Both the position numbers and the translations under genes were made by a program. A DNA stretch of 37,036 bases from Paracoccaceae bacterium (GTDB lineage: Bacteria > Pseudomonadota > Alphaproteobacteria > Rhodobacterales > Rhodobacteraceae): assembly GCA_007117005.1 (NCBI GenBank), contig SKHK01000162.1, positions 1 to 37,036 of the forward strand. The letters are read 5' to 3'. Shown piece by piece: positions 1 to 7,494 of this stretch. Numbering within the stretch: position 1 is the first letter of the stretch; each line of letters begins with the position of its first letter. A model generated the notes under the pieces. That model saw only the letters and a program-made list of their open reading frames with translations, did not search any database and was not told where the DNA came from.

Positions 1-16
1 GCCGCCTTTGCCGGCC

Positions 17-1066
17 TTACCCGCGCGAACGCACCATGCCGACGATATCGTAGCACTGCTCCATGATCGGCCGGGCGATGGCATCGGCCCGCTCTGCCCC
101 CCGGCCCAGAATCCGGTCGATCTCGCCCGTATCCTGCATCAACTCGCCCATCCGCGCCGAGATCGGCGACAGCACCGACACCGCCAGATCCGCCAGCCGG
201 GGCTTGAAGGCGCCGAAACCCTGCCCGGCATACTCTGCCAGCACCTGCGCCACCTCCACACCCGCCAGTGCGGCGTAGATATTCACCAGATTGCGCGCCT
301 CCGCCCGCCCCTCCAGAGCGTCCGGCCCCTCGGGCAGCGGATCGGGGTCGGTGCGGGCCTTGCGGAACTTCTGGGCGATCGCGTCGGCATCGTCGGTCAG
401 GTTGATGCGGCTCATGTCCGACGGGTCGGATTTCGACATCTTCTTCGTGCCGTCGCGCAGGCTCATCACCCGCGTTGCCGCGCCTTCGATCAGGGGTTCG
501 GTCACGGGAAAGAAATCGACGTCGTAATCATGGTTGAACTTGATGGCGATGTCGCGGGTCAGCTCCAGATGCTGGCGCTGATCCTCGCCCACCGGGACAT
601 GCGTGGCGTGATAGGCCAGAATGTCGGCGGCCATCAGCGCCGGATAGGCGTAAAGGCCCAGCGACGCGGCTTCCTTGTCCTTGCCGGCCTTGTCCTTGAA
701 CTGCGTCATGCGGTTCATCCAGCCCATGCGGGCCACGCAGTTGAAGATCCAGGCCAGCTCTGCATGCGCCGTGACCTGGCTCTGGTTGAAAAGGATCGAG
801 CGTTCGGGGTCGATCCCGGCGGCGATGAAGCCTGCGGCCACCTCGCGCGTCTGCTGGCGCAGCCGGGCGGGGTCCTGCCAGACGGTGATCGCATGCATGT
901 CGACCATGCAATAGACCGTCTCTATCCCCTCGTCCTGCTTTTCCACGAAACGCTTCAGCGCGCCAAGATAGTTGCCCAGCGTCAACCCGCCCGATGGCTG
1001 GATGCCCGAAAAGATGCGCGGCGCAAAGCGGCTGTTCTGGCTGGCCTGGTCGGTCGACGCGGTCAT
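17..1066 (-). CDS. trpS: Tryptophanyl-tRNA synthetase
   Basis: Class I aminoacyl-tRNA synthetase that charges tRNA(Trp) in the cytoplasm. The 349-residue protein has the usual length. The N-terminal nucleotide-binding signature reads [16 protein letters not shown] (residues about 20-35), containing the TxGN form of the HIGH motif, and the KMSKS loop is intact ([11 protein letters not shown], near residue 210). The reading frame is complete, ending 16 bases from the window edge. It is transcribed away from the rhomboid-like gene, so the roughly 90 bases between them should hold both promoters. Family assignment is certain; nothing is unusual. Confidence 0.98.
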   Translation of the reverse strand: MTASTDQASQNSRFAPRIFSGIQPSGGLTLGNYLGALKRFVEKQDEGIETVYCMVDMHAITVWQDPARLRQQTREVAAGFIAAGIDPERSILFNQSQVTAHAELAWIFNCVARMGWMNRMTQFKDKAGKDKEAASLGLYAYPALMAADILAYHATHVPVGEDQRQHLELTRDIAIKFNHDYDVDFFPVTEPLIEGAATRVMSLRDGTKKMSKSDPSDMSRINLTDDADAIAQKFRKARTDPDPLPEGPDALEGRAEARNLVNIYAALAGVEVAQVLAEYAGQGFGAFKPRLADLAVSVLSPISARMGELMQDTGEIDRILGRGAERADAIARPIMEQCYDIVGMVRSRG

Positions 1067-1155
1067 CGGGCGGCACTCCGTGGTGGTATAGGTGGTGGCA
1101 AATGATCCCGCAGTCGCTTATCGCTCGCCTGACAGGGCGTCAACCGAAGGCTCAA

Positions 1156-1866
1156 ATGCAGGAAAAGACCGAACGCCCCGCGCCGGACCACAGCGCGCCA
1201 CCGATCAACCCGCTGCCGGGCGTGGTCTGGCTGCTGATCCTGGCCATTGCCGGGGTCGAGGCCGCGCTTTGGCTGGGCACTCAGGGGCTGATCGGCGGCG
1301 CGCAGGCCGTGGGCTGGCGGCTGGAGGCGATCACCCGCTTCGCCTTTTCCGGCGCCGTGCAGGAGGTGATGCTGGAAAACCGGCATTTCCCCCGCCAAGG
1401 CCTGATCCGCTACGGGGCCTTCAGCTTTGTCCATGGCGGGCCGGTGCATGCGTTTTTCGTCATCGTGCTGCTGGCCGCGCTGGGCAAATATGTGGGCGAG
1501 CCCTTTGGCCCCTGGCGGCTGCTGGCGGTGCTGGTGCCCGCCACGCTGGGCGGCGCGGTGGTTTTCGGCCTGGTGCTGGGCGGGCATGAACTGGCCTGGC
1601 TCTTCGGTGGCATGCCGATGATCTTTGCGCTGGTCGGCGCGGCGACCTGGTGGCGCTGGCAGGCGGCGGGCGACACCGCGGCACGCTGGCAGGCCTTCGG
1701 GCTGATCGGCTCGCTACTGCTGATCCGGCTGGCCTTTGGCCTGCTGGGCGAAAGCGGGCATGGCTGGATCGCCGATCTGGCGGCCTTTGCCTTCGGCTTT
1801 GCGCTGTCGGTGGTGTTCGGCCCGGGTGGCTGGGCGCGGCTGCGCGTGGCGCTGCGGGCGCGGTAG
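1156..1866 (+). CDS. Rhomboid-family membrane protein, probably catalytically dead
   Basis: A 236-residue membrane protein with about six hydrophobic segments and the rhomboid fold signatures in order: an [11 protein letters not shown] segment (residues 91-101, the usual HxxxxH helix), a [12 protein letters not shown] helix (151-162) and [11 protein letters not shown] (205-215). In active rhomboids the second is GxSGAIFGL and the third AHLGGF. Here the catalytic serine is Met153 and the catalytic histidine is Asp207, so proteolysis is not expected. The start at 1156 is preferred because AAGG lies five bases upstream; an in-frame ATG at 1102 would add 18 residues. It lies 8 bases before queG, probably in one operon. 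The role is unknown; a chaperone or quality-control function as in other pseudo-rhomboids is only a guess. Confidence 0.8.
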   Translation: MQEKTERPAPDHSAPPINPLPGVVWLLILAIAGVEAALWLGTQGLIGGAQAVGWRLEAITRFAFSGAVQEVMLENRHFPRQGLIRYGAFSFVHGGPVHAFFVIVLLAALGKYVGEPFGPWRLLAVLVPATLGGAVVFGLVLGGHELAWLFGGMPMIFALVGAATWWRWQAAGDTAARWQAFGLIGSLLLIRLAFGLLGESGHGWIADLAAFAFGFALSVVFGPGGWARLRVALRAR

Positions 1867-1874
1867 GAGGCGGC

Positions 1875-2909
1875 ATGTCGGACGCCACCCTGAAAGCCGA
1901 TCTGCACGCCCGCGCCCTGGCCGAGGGGTTCGCCGCCATGGGCGTCACCCGCCCCGATGCCATCCCCCAGGCGCCCGCCCGCCTGCGCGCCTTTGTCGAT
2001 GCCGGGCGGCACGGGCAGATGGCCTGGATGGCCCAGCGCATGACCTGGCGGGGTGATCCGGCGACGCTGTGGCCGCAGGCGCGTTCCGTCGTCATGCTGG
2101 CCGAAACCTACACCCCTGCGCATGACCCGTTGGCGCTGTTGCAAGAACGCGGGCGCGGTCTGGTATCGGCCTATGCGCAGGGGCGCGATTACCACGATGT
2201 GGTCAAGAAGCGGCTGAAACGTCTGGGCCGCTGGCTGATCGGGCACGCCGGGGGCGAGATCAAGGTTTTCGTCGATACCGCCCCGGTGATGGAAAAGCCG
2301 CTGGCGCAGGCCGCCGGTCTAGGCTGGCAGGGCAAGCATACCAACCTGCTGGGCCGGAAACTGGGCAACTGGTTCTTCCTTGGCGCGCTGTTCACCACGC
2401 TGGACGTGCCGCCTGACGCGCCAGAGGCCGAGCATTGCGGCAGTTGCACCGCCTGCCTGGACATCTGCCCCACGCGGGCCTTTCCGGCGCCCTTCCAACT
2501 GGACGCGCGACGCTGCATCTCCTACCTGACGATCGAGCATAAGGGACCTGTGGATCCTGAACTTCGGCCCTTGATGGGCAATCGCATCTATGGCTGCGAC
2601 GATTGTCTGGCGGTTTGCCCCTGGAACAAGTTCGCCCGGACCGCGCATGAGGCGAAATACGCGCCCGGTCCCGGCCTGCCCGCTCCTGATCTGGCCGAAC
2701 TCGCGGCGCTGGACGATGCCGGCTTTCGCGCCCGCTTCGCCGGCTCGCCCATCAAGCGGGTCGGGCGCAACCGGTTCGTGCGCAACGTCCTCTATGCCAT
2801 CGGCAATTCCGGCCTGCCCGCGCTGCGCCCGGCCGCGCAGGCGCTGCTGGATGACCCTGACCCCGTGGTGGCCGAGGCCGCCGCCTGGGCGCTGTCACGC
2901 CTTCAGTAG
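1875..2909 (+). CDS. queG: Epoxyqueuosine reductase
   Basis: Catalyses the last step of queuosine synthesis, reducing epoxyqueuosine in tRNA with cobalamin and two [4Fe-4S] clusters. The 344-residue protein shows the two ferredoxin-like motifs [12 protein letters not shown] (Cys188, 191, 194, 198) and [13 protein letters not shown] further on, with the family motif [11 protein letters not shown] between them. A HEAT-like C-terminal tail follows ([18 protein letters not shown]). The start at 1875 is chosen because a strong ribosome site TAGGAGG lies just upstream; the frame is open further upstream but overlaps the rhomboid gene. The last 15 bases overlap the 3' end of the convergent glutathione S-transferase gene. 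Confidence 0.96.
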   Translation: MSDATLKADLHARALAEGFAAMGVTRPDAIPQAPARLRAFVDAGRHGQMAWMAQRMTWRGDPATLWPQARSVVMLAETYTPAHDPLALLQERGRGLVSAYAQGRDYHDVVKKRLKRLGRWLIGHAGGEIKVFVDTAPVMEKPLAQAAGLGWQGKHTNLLGRKLGNWFFLGALFTTLDVPPDAPEAEHCGSCTACLDICPTRAFPAPFQLDARRCISYLTIEHKGPVDPELRPLMGNRIYGCDDCLAVCPWNKFARTAHEAKYAPGPGLPAPDLAELAALDDAGFRARFAGSPIKRVGRNRFVRNVLYAIGNSGLPALRPAAQALLDDPDPVVAEAAAWALSRLQ

Positions 2910-3770
2910 CGCCATCGCCTGTGGCCAGGCCTCCGCATCGGCCATGGTCTTGTCACGGCAGAAGGCGTTGCAGAAGCCCAGCACCTGACCCTTTGCCCTC
3001 AGACGCAGGAAATGGGTGACGGGTTCGCCGGAATAGGGGCAGGCGGCGTTGATCGCCGGTCCCTCGCAGGGCTCGGCCGGTAGCGGCGCGGGGCCGGGCC
3101 AGGGGCGTAGTGGCCAGTCGCGGCGATAGACCGGCTGATCCGGCCCGGCGACCAGCGCCATCGCCCGCCAGCGCCGGAAGGGGCCATGCGCCAGATGAGC
3201 CTCGACATAGGCCTGCGCTGCCGCGCCCACCGGCAGGTTATGACCGGCGATCCGCGCCGCGACCGGCGCGAAAAAAGCATCGGCCACCGAATAGGCGCCG
3301 CAGAGCCACGGGCCTGGGCTGCCGGTGGTCTGACGCGCCCAGGCCCACAGGGTTTCCAGCCGCGCCAGATCGTTCAGCACCGGCTGCGGCGGGGCGCAAT
3401 CGCTGTAGCTCAGGCGCAGGTTCATCGGGCAGTGATTGCGCAGGGGGGCGAAGCTGGCATGCATCTCGGCCGCCAGCGCCCTTGCCACGGCCCGGGCTGC
3501 CGGATCGGCTGGCCAGTGGCCGGCTTCCGGTTGGCGGCTGGCCAGTTCCTCGGCCATCGCCAGGCTGTCGGCAACCACCACGCCCTCGGGCAGCCGGAGT
3601 GCCGGCACGGTGCGGGCGGGCGCGAAGCCTGCCAGCGCCTGCGCGAATTCGTCGCGGTGGATCGTGGCGGAGCGGGTATCGGCGCGCAGGCCGAAGGCTT
3701 CGAAAAGCAGCCAGCCGCGCAGGGACCAGCTGGAAAAGGCGCGATCGCCCAGAAGCAGTTCATACGACAT
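2895..3770 (-). CDS. Glutathione S-transferase family protein with cysteine-bearing tail
   Basis: A soluble 291-residue protein. The N-terminal thioredoxin-like domain starts with [21 protein letters not shown], where the serines sit at the usual glutathione-activating position, and continues to the VPAL / DSLAMAEEL glutathione-binding segment; an all-helical GST C-terminal domain follows to about residue 230. An extra tail of about 50 residues carries [12 protein letters not shown] and [11 protein letters not shown], three cysteines in a short metal-site-like or redox arrangement that ordinary GSTs lack. The start at 3770 gives the standard N terminus; upstream in-frame codons run into the rpoH promoter region. 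It is divergent from rpoH and convergent with queG, overlapping it by 15 bases. Substrate unknown; a thiol stress role would suit the neighbourhood. Confidence 0.88.
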   Translation of the reverse strand: MSYELLLGDRAFSSWSLRGWLLFEAFGLRADTRSATIHRDEFAQALAGFAPARTVPALRLPEGVVVADSLAMAEELASRQPEAGHWPADPAARAVARALAAEMHASFAPLRNHCPMNLRLSYSDCAPPQPVLNDLARLETLWAWARQTTGSPGPWLCGAYSVADAFFAPVAARIAGHNLPVGAAAQAYVEAHLAHGPFRRWRAMALVAGPDQPVYRRDWPLRPWPGPAPLPAEPCEGPAINAACPYSGEPVTHFLRLRAKGQVLGFCNAFCRDKTMADAEAWPQAMALLKA

Positions 3771-3817
3771 CTTTGCCCCTTTTTCGTGTCCGTGACGCAA
3801 TTTTACGAAATCGTCAA

Positions 3818-3846
3818 TGAACCGTTCCCGGTGTTGCGCCGTAACC
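3818..3846 (+). promoter_or_regulatory. Candidate ECF sigma (RpoE-type) promoter of rpoH
   Basis: TGAACC (3818-3823) followed after 18 bases by TAACC (3842-3846), 22 bases before the rpoH start. This resembles the Rhodobacter RpoE pattern TGATCC-N18-TAAGA, and rpoHII is a known RpoE target in Rhodobacter sphaeroides. A second reading of the same bases is GAAC-N17-CGTA, near the general-stress EcfG pattern. The match is by eye only. Confidence 0.38.
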
Positions 3847-3868
3847 TGCATACAACGGGAGAAAAGAC

Positions 3869-4747
3869 ATGGCACTGGATGGAATGGAAATGCGGCAGTT
3901 CTCGCGCAAAGCCATGCGCGCCGAGCTTCTTGACGCCGAAACCGAATTGAAACTGGCCTATGCCTGGCGCGACCAGCGTGACGAGGCTGCGCTGCACCGG
4001 CTGATCACTGCCTATATGCGGCTGGCGATCAGCATGGCCTCGAAATTTCGCCATTACGGCGCGCCGATGAGCGACCTGATCCAGGAAGCGGGCCTGGGCC
4101 TGATGAAGGCCGCCGAGAAATTCGACCCCGACCGCGGCGTGCGCTTTTCCACCTATGCCGTCTGGTGGATCAAGGCATCGATCCAGGACTATGTGATGCG
4201 CAACTGGTCCATGGTCCGCACCGGGTCCACCTCCAGCCAGAAGGCGCTGTTCTTCAACATGCGCCGCGTGCAGGCCCAGCTGGAGCGCGAGGCGCGCGAG
4301 ATGGGCGAGGAACTGGACGGACACCAGCTGCGCGAGCGGATCGCCAATCAGATCGGCGTATCTCTGGCGGATGTCGAGATGATGCAGGGTCGGTTGTCCG
4401 GGTCCGACCTGTCGCTGAACGCGCAGCAATCGGGTGACGAGGACGGGCGCGAATGGATCGAGACTATCGAGGATGACGGCGAGCAGGCCGCCCATCAGGT
4501 GGAACTCGCCCATGACCGCGCCGCACTGCGGGGCTGGCTGAAGACCGCAATGGGCGCGCTGAGCGAGCGTGAACGCTATATCGTGGCCGAGCGCAAGCTG
4601 CGCGAAGAGCCGCGCACCCTGGAATCGCTGGGCGAGGAGATGGGCCTGTCGAAAGAGCGTATCCGCCAGATCGAGGCAGCAGCGTTCGGCAAGATGCGCC
4701 GCTCGCTGGAATCCCAGTCGCGCGAGGTGGTGCAGCTTCTCGCATGA
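3869..4747 (+). CDS. rpoH: RNA polymerase heat-shock sigma factor, RpoHII type
   Basis: Sigma-32 family factor of 292 residues directing RNA polymerase to heat and oxidative-stress promoters. Region 2 is complete (LITAYMRLAISMASKF, DLIQEAGLGLMKAAEKFDP, RFSTYAVWWIKASIQDYVMR). The RpoH box follows as SSQKALFFNMRR, and region 4 ends with the helix-turn-helix TLESLGEEMGLSKERIRQIEAAAF. The N terminus MALDG and the box sequence match the RpoHII branch of Rhodobacterales rather than RpoHI; that branch assignment is from family memory. The start has GGGAGA seven bases upstream. The stop codon overlaps the next start (ATGATGA region), so the ChaN-like gene is translationally coupled. Confidence 0.95.
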   Translation: MALDGMEMRQFSRKAMRAELLDAETELKLAYAWRDQRDEAALHRLITAYMRLAISMASKFRHYGAPMSDLIQEAGLGLMKAAEKFDPDRGVRFSTYAVWWIKASIQDYVMRNWSMVRTGSTSSQKALFFNMRRVQAQLEREAREMGEELDGHQLRERIANQIGVSLADVEMMQGRLSGSDLSLNAQQSGDEDGREWIETIEDDGEQAAHQVELAHDRAALRGWLKTAMGALSERERYIVAERKLREEPRTLESLGEEMGLSKERIRQIEAAAFGKMRRSLESQSREVVQLLA

Positions 4748-5565
4748 TGCGGGCGTTTGCACTGGGCAGCGCACTGGCTGCCGGACTGTGGGCGGCCGCG
4801 CATGCCGACGAGCGGGGGGCAGCTTTCCTCGCCGATCTGGTCGGCCATGACGTGGTGTTGCTGGGCGAGGTTCACGGCAACCCCGCCCATCACCGCCTTC
4901 AGGCGCAGGGCGTCGCTGCGCTGGCGCCTGCCGCCATTGTTTGGGAAATGCTGACGCCGGAACAGGCCGCGGGCCTGCCGGATGATCTGAGGGACGCATC
5001 GGCCCTGGCCCGCCTGCTGGAATGGGACCAAAGCGGCTGGCCGGATTTCGCGCTATACCATCCCATCATGCTGGCCGCCCCGGGTGCGTTGCACCTGGGG
5101 GCCGAGATCACACGCGGTCAGACGCGTCTGGTGTTCGAACAGCCCCTCGCCGCGGTGTTCGAGGCGCTTTTCGACCAGCCTGCCCAACCGCTGGGCATCA
5201 CCACCCCGCTGGATGACACCGATCAGGCCGCGCGCGAGGCGATGCAGGCCGCTGCGCATTGCGATGCCCTGCCCGAAGACCTGTTGCCCGGCATGGTCGA
5301 TGCCCAGCGCCTGCGCGATGCGGCGTTGGCCGCGCAGGTGCTGGCCGCGCTGGACCGCACCGGCGGGCCGGTGGCGGTGATCACCGGCGCGGGCCACGTC
5401 CGGCGCGATATCGGCGTGCCGCGAAAGCTGGCCCATGCCGCGCCGGACCTGCGTGTCCTGTCGCTTGCCATGCTGGAGGCCGAACCCGGCCCCGACGCCC
5501 CCTTTGACCGCTGGATCGTCACCGACGCGCCGTCCCGCGCCGACCCTTGCGCGGCGTTCGACTGA
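4744..5565 (+). CDS. ChaN-like exported haem-binding/iron-regulated protein (DUF399)
   Basis: A 273-residue protein of the ChaN/Tiki-like fold (DUF399), implicated in haem binding and iron handling at the cell envelope. A Sec signal peptide is evident (residues 1-21, ending AAAHA). The family motif DVVLLGEVHGNPAHH comes next, followed by IVWEMLTPEQ, the LEWDQSGWPDF segment and the C-terminal VITGAGHVRRDIGVP. No lipobox cysteine is seen, unlike some ChaN proteins, so it is probably periplasmic. It overlaps the rpoH stop and is likely co-transcribed with it, which would place it in the heat/oxidative-stress response. A second in-frame ATG directly follows the first; either may be used. Confidence 0.88.
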   Translation: MMRAFALGSALAAGLWAAAHADERGAAFLADLVGHDVVLLGEVHGNPAHHRLQAQGVAALAPAAIVWEMLTPEQAAGLPDDLRDASALARLLEWDQSGWPDFALYHPIMLAAPGALHLGAEITRGQTRLVFEQPLAAVFEALFDQPAQPLGITTPLDDTDQAAREAMQAAAHCDALPEDLLPGMVDAQRLRDAALAAQVLAALDRTGGPVAVITGAGHVRRDIGVPRKLAHAAPDLRVLSLAMLEAEPGPDAPFDRWIVTDAPSRADPCAAFD

Positions 5566-5572
5566 TCGCCCG

Positions 5573-6424
5573 TCAGGGCTGTTCCAGCCGGTAGCCGCTG
5601 CCGTGCCCCTGCCCCTGTCCTTGCCGCGTGACCTTACAGAAGGCCGGATGCAGGAAATGCCCGCCGGTGAACAGCGCGCCATCGCTGGCCAGTTCGTCCA
5701 GCAGCCGCATCCGGGTGGCGCGGGCCGTATCCGCGTCCATGTCAAAAGCGATGGAGACCGCCGGGTCCGTCACCTGCAAGGCCGGCACATGCACGATATC
5801 GCCGACATGGACCAGCTGCGCGCTGCCAGAGGCCAGTCGCCAGCCGGCATGCCCCGGCGTGTGCCCGGGCAGGCCCAGCACATGCAGGCCCGGCGCGACC
5901 TCGTCCCCATCGTCCAGCAGCCGCAGCCGGTCGCCATAGGCGGCCAGCACCGCGCGCGCCAACTGCCCCCATTGCGCGATATTGCCGCCGGCCTGATCGG
6001 TCCGCGCCGCATCCGACCAGAAGGCATGATCCCCGCGGGTGACCGCCAGTTCGGCCTTGGGAAACACCGCGTCGCCAGCCGGGGTGATCATCCCGGCGAT
6101 ATGGTCGGGGTGCAGATGGGTGGCGAACAGCAGATCGATGTCCTGCGGATCGGCGCCGGCCTCTTTCAGCGCCTCTGGCAGAAAGCCGCAAGCATCGCCG
6201 AACAGGTCCCGCGGGCCGGCATCGGCCAGAATCTGCCGCCCGCCGGACCGAATCAGCACGGCATTGAAATTCGTCTCGATCGCCTGACGCCCGGCCTGGG
6301 CCAGCAGGGCGTCGATATGCTCCGGCGTCGTGCCGGGGAACATGTCGGCGGTAAAGGTGGTGGCGCCATCGGTCAGAATGGTGACCTCCGCCTCCCCGAT
6401 CATCCTGGTCGCTTTGCGGCTCAT
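5573..6424 (-). CDS. MBL-fold metallohydrolase
   Basis: A 283-residue metallo-beta-lactamase-fold enzyme. The dinuclear metal motif THLHPDHIAG is at residues 102-111, followed by GHTPGHAG, the bridging aspartate in HVGDIVHVPAL and a final histidine in TGGHFLHP. The N terminus (VTILTDGATTF, FPGTTPEHI) is typical of the quorum-quenching lactonase-like and broad hydrolase group, but the substrate cannot be deduced. No signal peptide is present, so it is cytoplasmic. A good ribosome site (GGGAGAGAG) precedes the start. The gene is convergent with the ChaN-like gene, only 7 bases apart, and divergent from the ArsR-type fusion, which may control it. Confidence 0.9.
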   Translation of the reverse strand: MSRKATRMIGEAEVTILTDGATTFTADMFPGTTPEHIDALLAQAGRQAIETNFNAVLIRSGGRQILADAGPRDLFGDACGFLPEALKEAGADPQDIDLLFATHLHPDHIAGMITPAGDAVFPKAELAVTRGDHAFWSDAARTDQAGGNIAQWGQLARAVLAAYGDRLRLLDDGDEVAPGLHVLGLPGHTPGHAGWRLASGSAQLVHVGDIVHVPALQVTDPAVSIAFDMDADTARATRMRLLDELASDGALFTGGHFLHPAFCKVTRQGQGQGHGSGYRLEQP

Positions 6425-6482
6425 GCTCTCTCTCCCTCATCGCCGTGTTGCGCCGAAAACCTATGCGCCACCCGGCAACAGC

Positions 6483-6512
6483 GCAATGCGGGGCAATGCG
6501 GGGGCGATGCGG
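6483..6512. repeat. 10-base tandem repeat in the MBL/ArsR divergent region
   Basis: Two perfect copies of GCAATGCGGG (6483-6492 and 6493-6502) are followed by an imperfect third (GGCGATGCGG). The spacing equals one helical turn and the repeat lies between two divergent starts, so it could be a protein-binding site, perhaps for the ArsR-type regulator. A slippage product is equally possible. Confidence 0.5.
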
Positions 6513-6548
6513 CTTGCCGTTCCGCGCGGTTTCGGCAATCGTTCCGGG

Positions 6549-7397
6549 ATGGATGAACACAGCACGCTTTTCGACGCCCTTTCCCACCCGCAGCGCCTGG
6601 CGGTGTTCCGGCTGCTGGTCCGGCACGCGCCCCATCCGGTGGCGGCGGGCGATATCGGCGCGGCGATGGGGCTGCGGCCATCCACGCTGTCGGCCTATCT
6701 GTCCGCCCTGACCGAGGCCGGGCTGATCGCGCAGCACCGACAGGCCACGCGCCGGCTTTACGCGCTGGCCCCCGATGCGCTGACCCGGCTGGCCGACAGC
6801 GTGTTTCAGGGCGCATGTCTGGGCCGTGCCCTGCCGCCGGAACCCGCGCGGGGGACCGGGCAGGGCGGCGTGCAGACCGTGCTGTTTCTATGTCATGACA
6901 ATGCCGCGCTGTCACAATGGGCCGAAGCGCTGCTGCGCGCGCAGGCGGGCGAGCGGTTCGAGGTATTCTCGGCCGGGCTGAGCCCCGCCGCAGACCTGCC
7001 CGCCGACACCCGCGTGGCGATGCAGGCGCAGGGGTTGGACCCGGCCAGCCTGTGGCCGAAACCGGCCAGCCTGGTGGCCGGCGAAGACAGCCCGCCACTG
7101 GATTGCGTGATCGCGCTGAGCGCGCGCGCTGCCAGCGCCGAATGGCCGCGCTGGCCCGGGAACCCGGTGCTGGCTCATTGGCCCCTCGCGGAAACGCCGC
7201 CCGGGGCCGATGCCGCACCGATCACCGTGGGGCTGCTCAAGCAATTGATCGACCGCTTCGTCGCCCTGCCCGCGGACCTCCCGCGGCATGCAAGGCAGGC
7301 GGCGCTGGACATGCTGGGCGTGCAGGGAGCGCTGGCGGCACGCGCGCTGGCGCGGGATGCAGCGGATGCGGCGGATGCAGCGAATGCGACGACCTAG
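6549..7397 (+). CDS. ArsR-family regulator fused to a degenerate arsenate-reductase/LMW-phosphatase domain
   Basis: A 282-residue two-domain protein. Residues 1-80 form an ArsR winged helix (FDALSHPQRLAVFRLL, then the recognition helix STLSAYLSALTEAGLI and the wing RQATRRLYAL). Residues 108-250 follow the low-molecular-weight tyrosine phosphatase/ArsC fold (VLFLCHDNAALSQWAEALLRA, FSAGLSP, ALSARA, PVLAHWPL). In the active-site loop CX5R, Cys115 is kept but the arginine is Leu121, and the later Asp-Pro is missing. The enzyme domain is therefore probably inactive and may act as a sensor. The C terminus ends in an Ala-Asp repeat (DAADAADAANA). The start at 6549 gives the normal ArsR N terminus; the frame is open upstream but has no ArsR homology. 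Ligand unknown. Confidence 0.82.
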   Translation: MDEHSTLFDALSHPQRLAVFRLLVRHAPHPVAAGDIGAAMGLRPSTLSAYLSALTEAGLIAQHRQATRRLYALAPDALTRLADSVFQGACLGRALPPEPARGTGQGGVQTVLFLCHDNAALSQWAEALLRAQAGERFEVFSAGLSPAADLPADTRVAMQAQGLDPASLWPKPASLVAGEDSPPLDCVIALSARAASAEWPRWPGNPVLAHWPLAETPPGADAAPITVGLLKQLIDRFVALPADLPRHARQAALDMLGVQGALAARALARDAADAADAANATT

Positions 7398-7494
7398 CGG
7401 CAACCCGCCCGCCCGCATCGGCTTGATTTGAAGCGCGCAGGACGTCTTGCTATCCTATGCCATGGGCGTTTTGCCCGGTTCATGGGGGGCTGGC

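Noticed and set aside
8-1105. Long plus-strand open frame opposite trpS
   Set aside because: High-GC shadow: trpS is unmistakable on the other strand, and the frame shows only Arg/His/Gly-rich sequence without family features.
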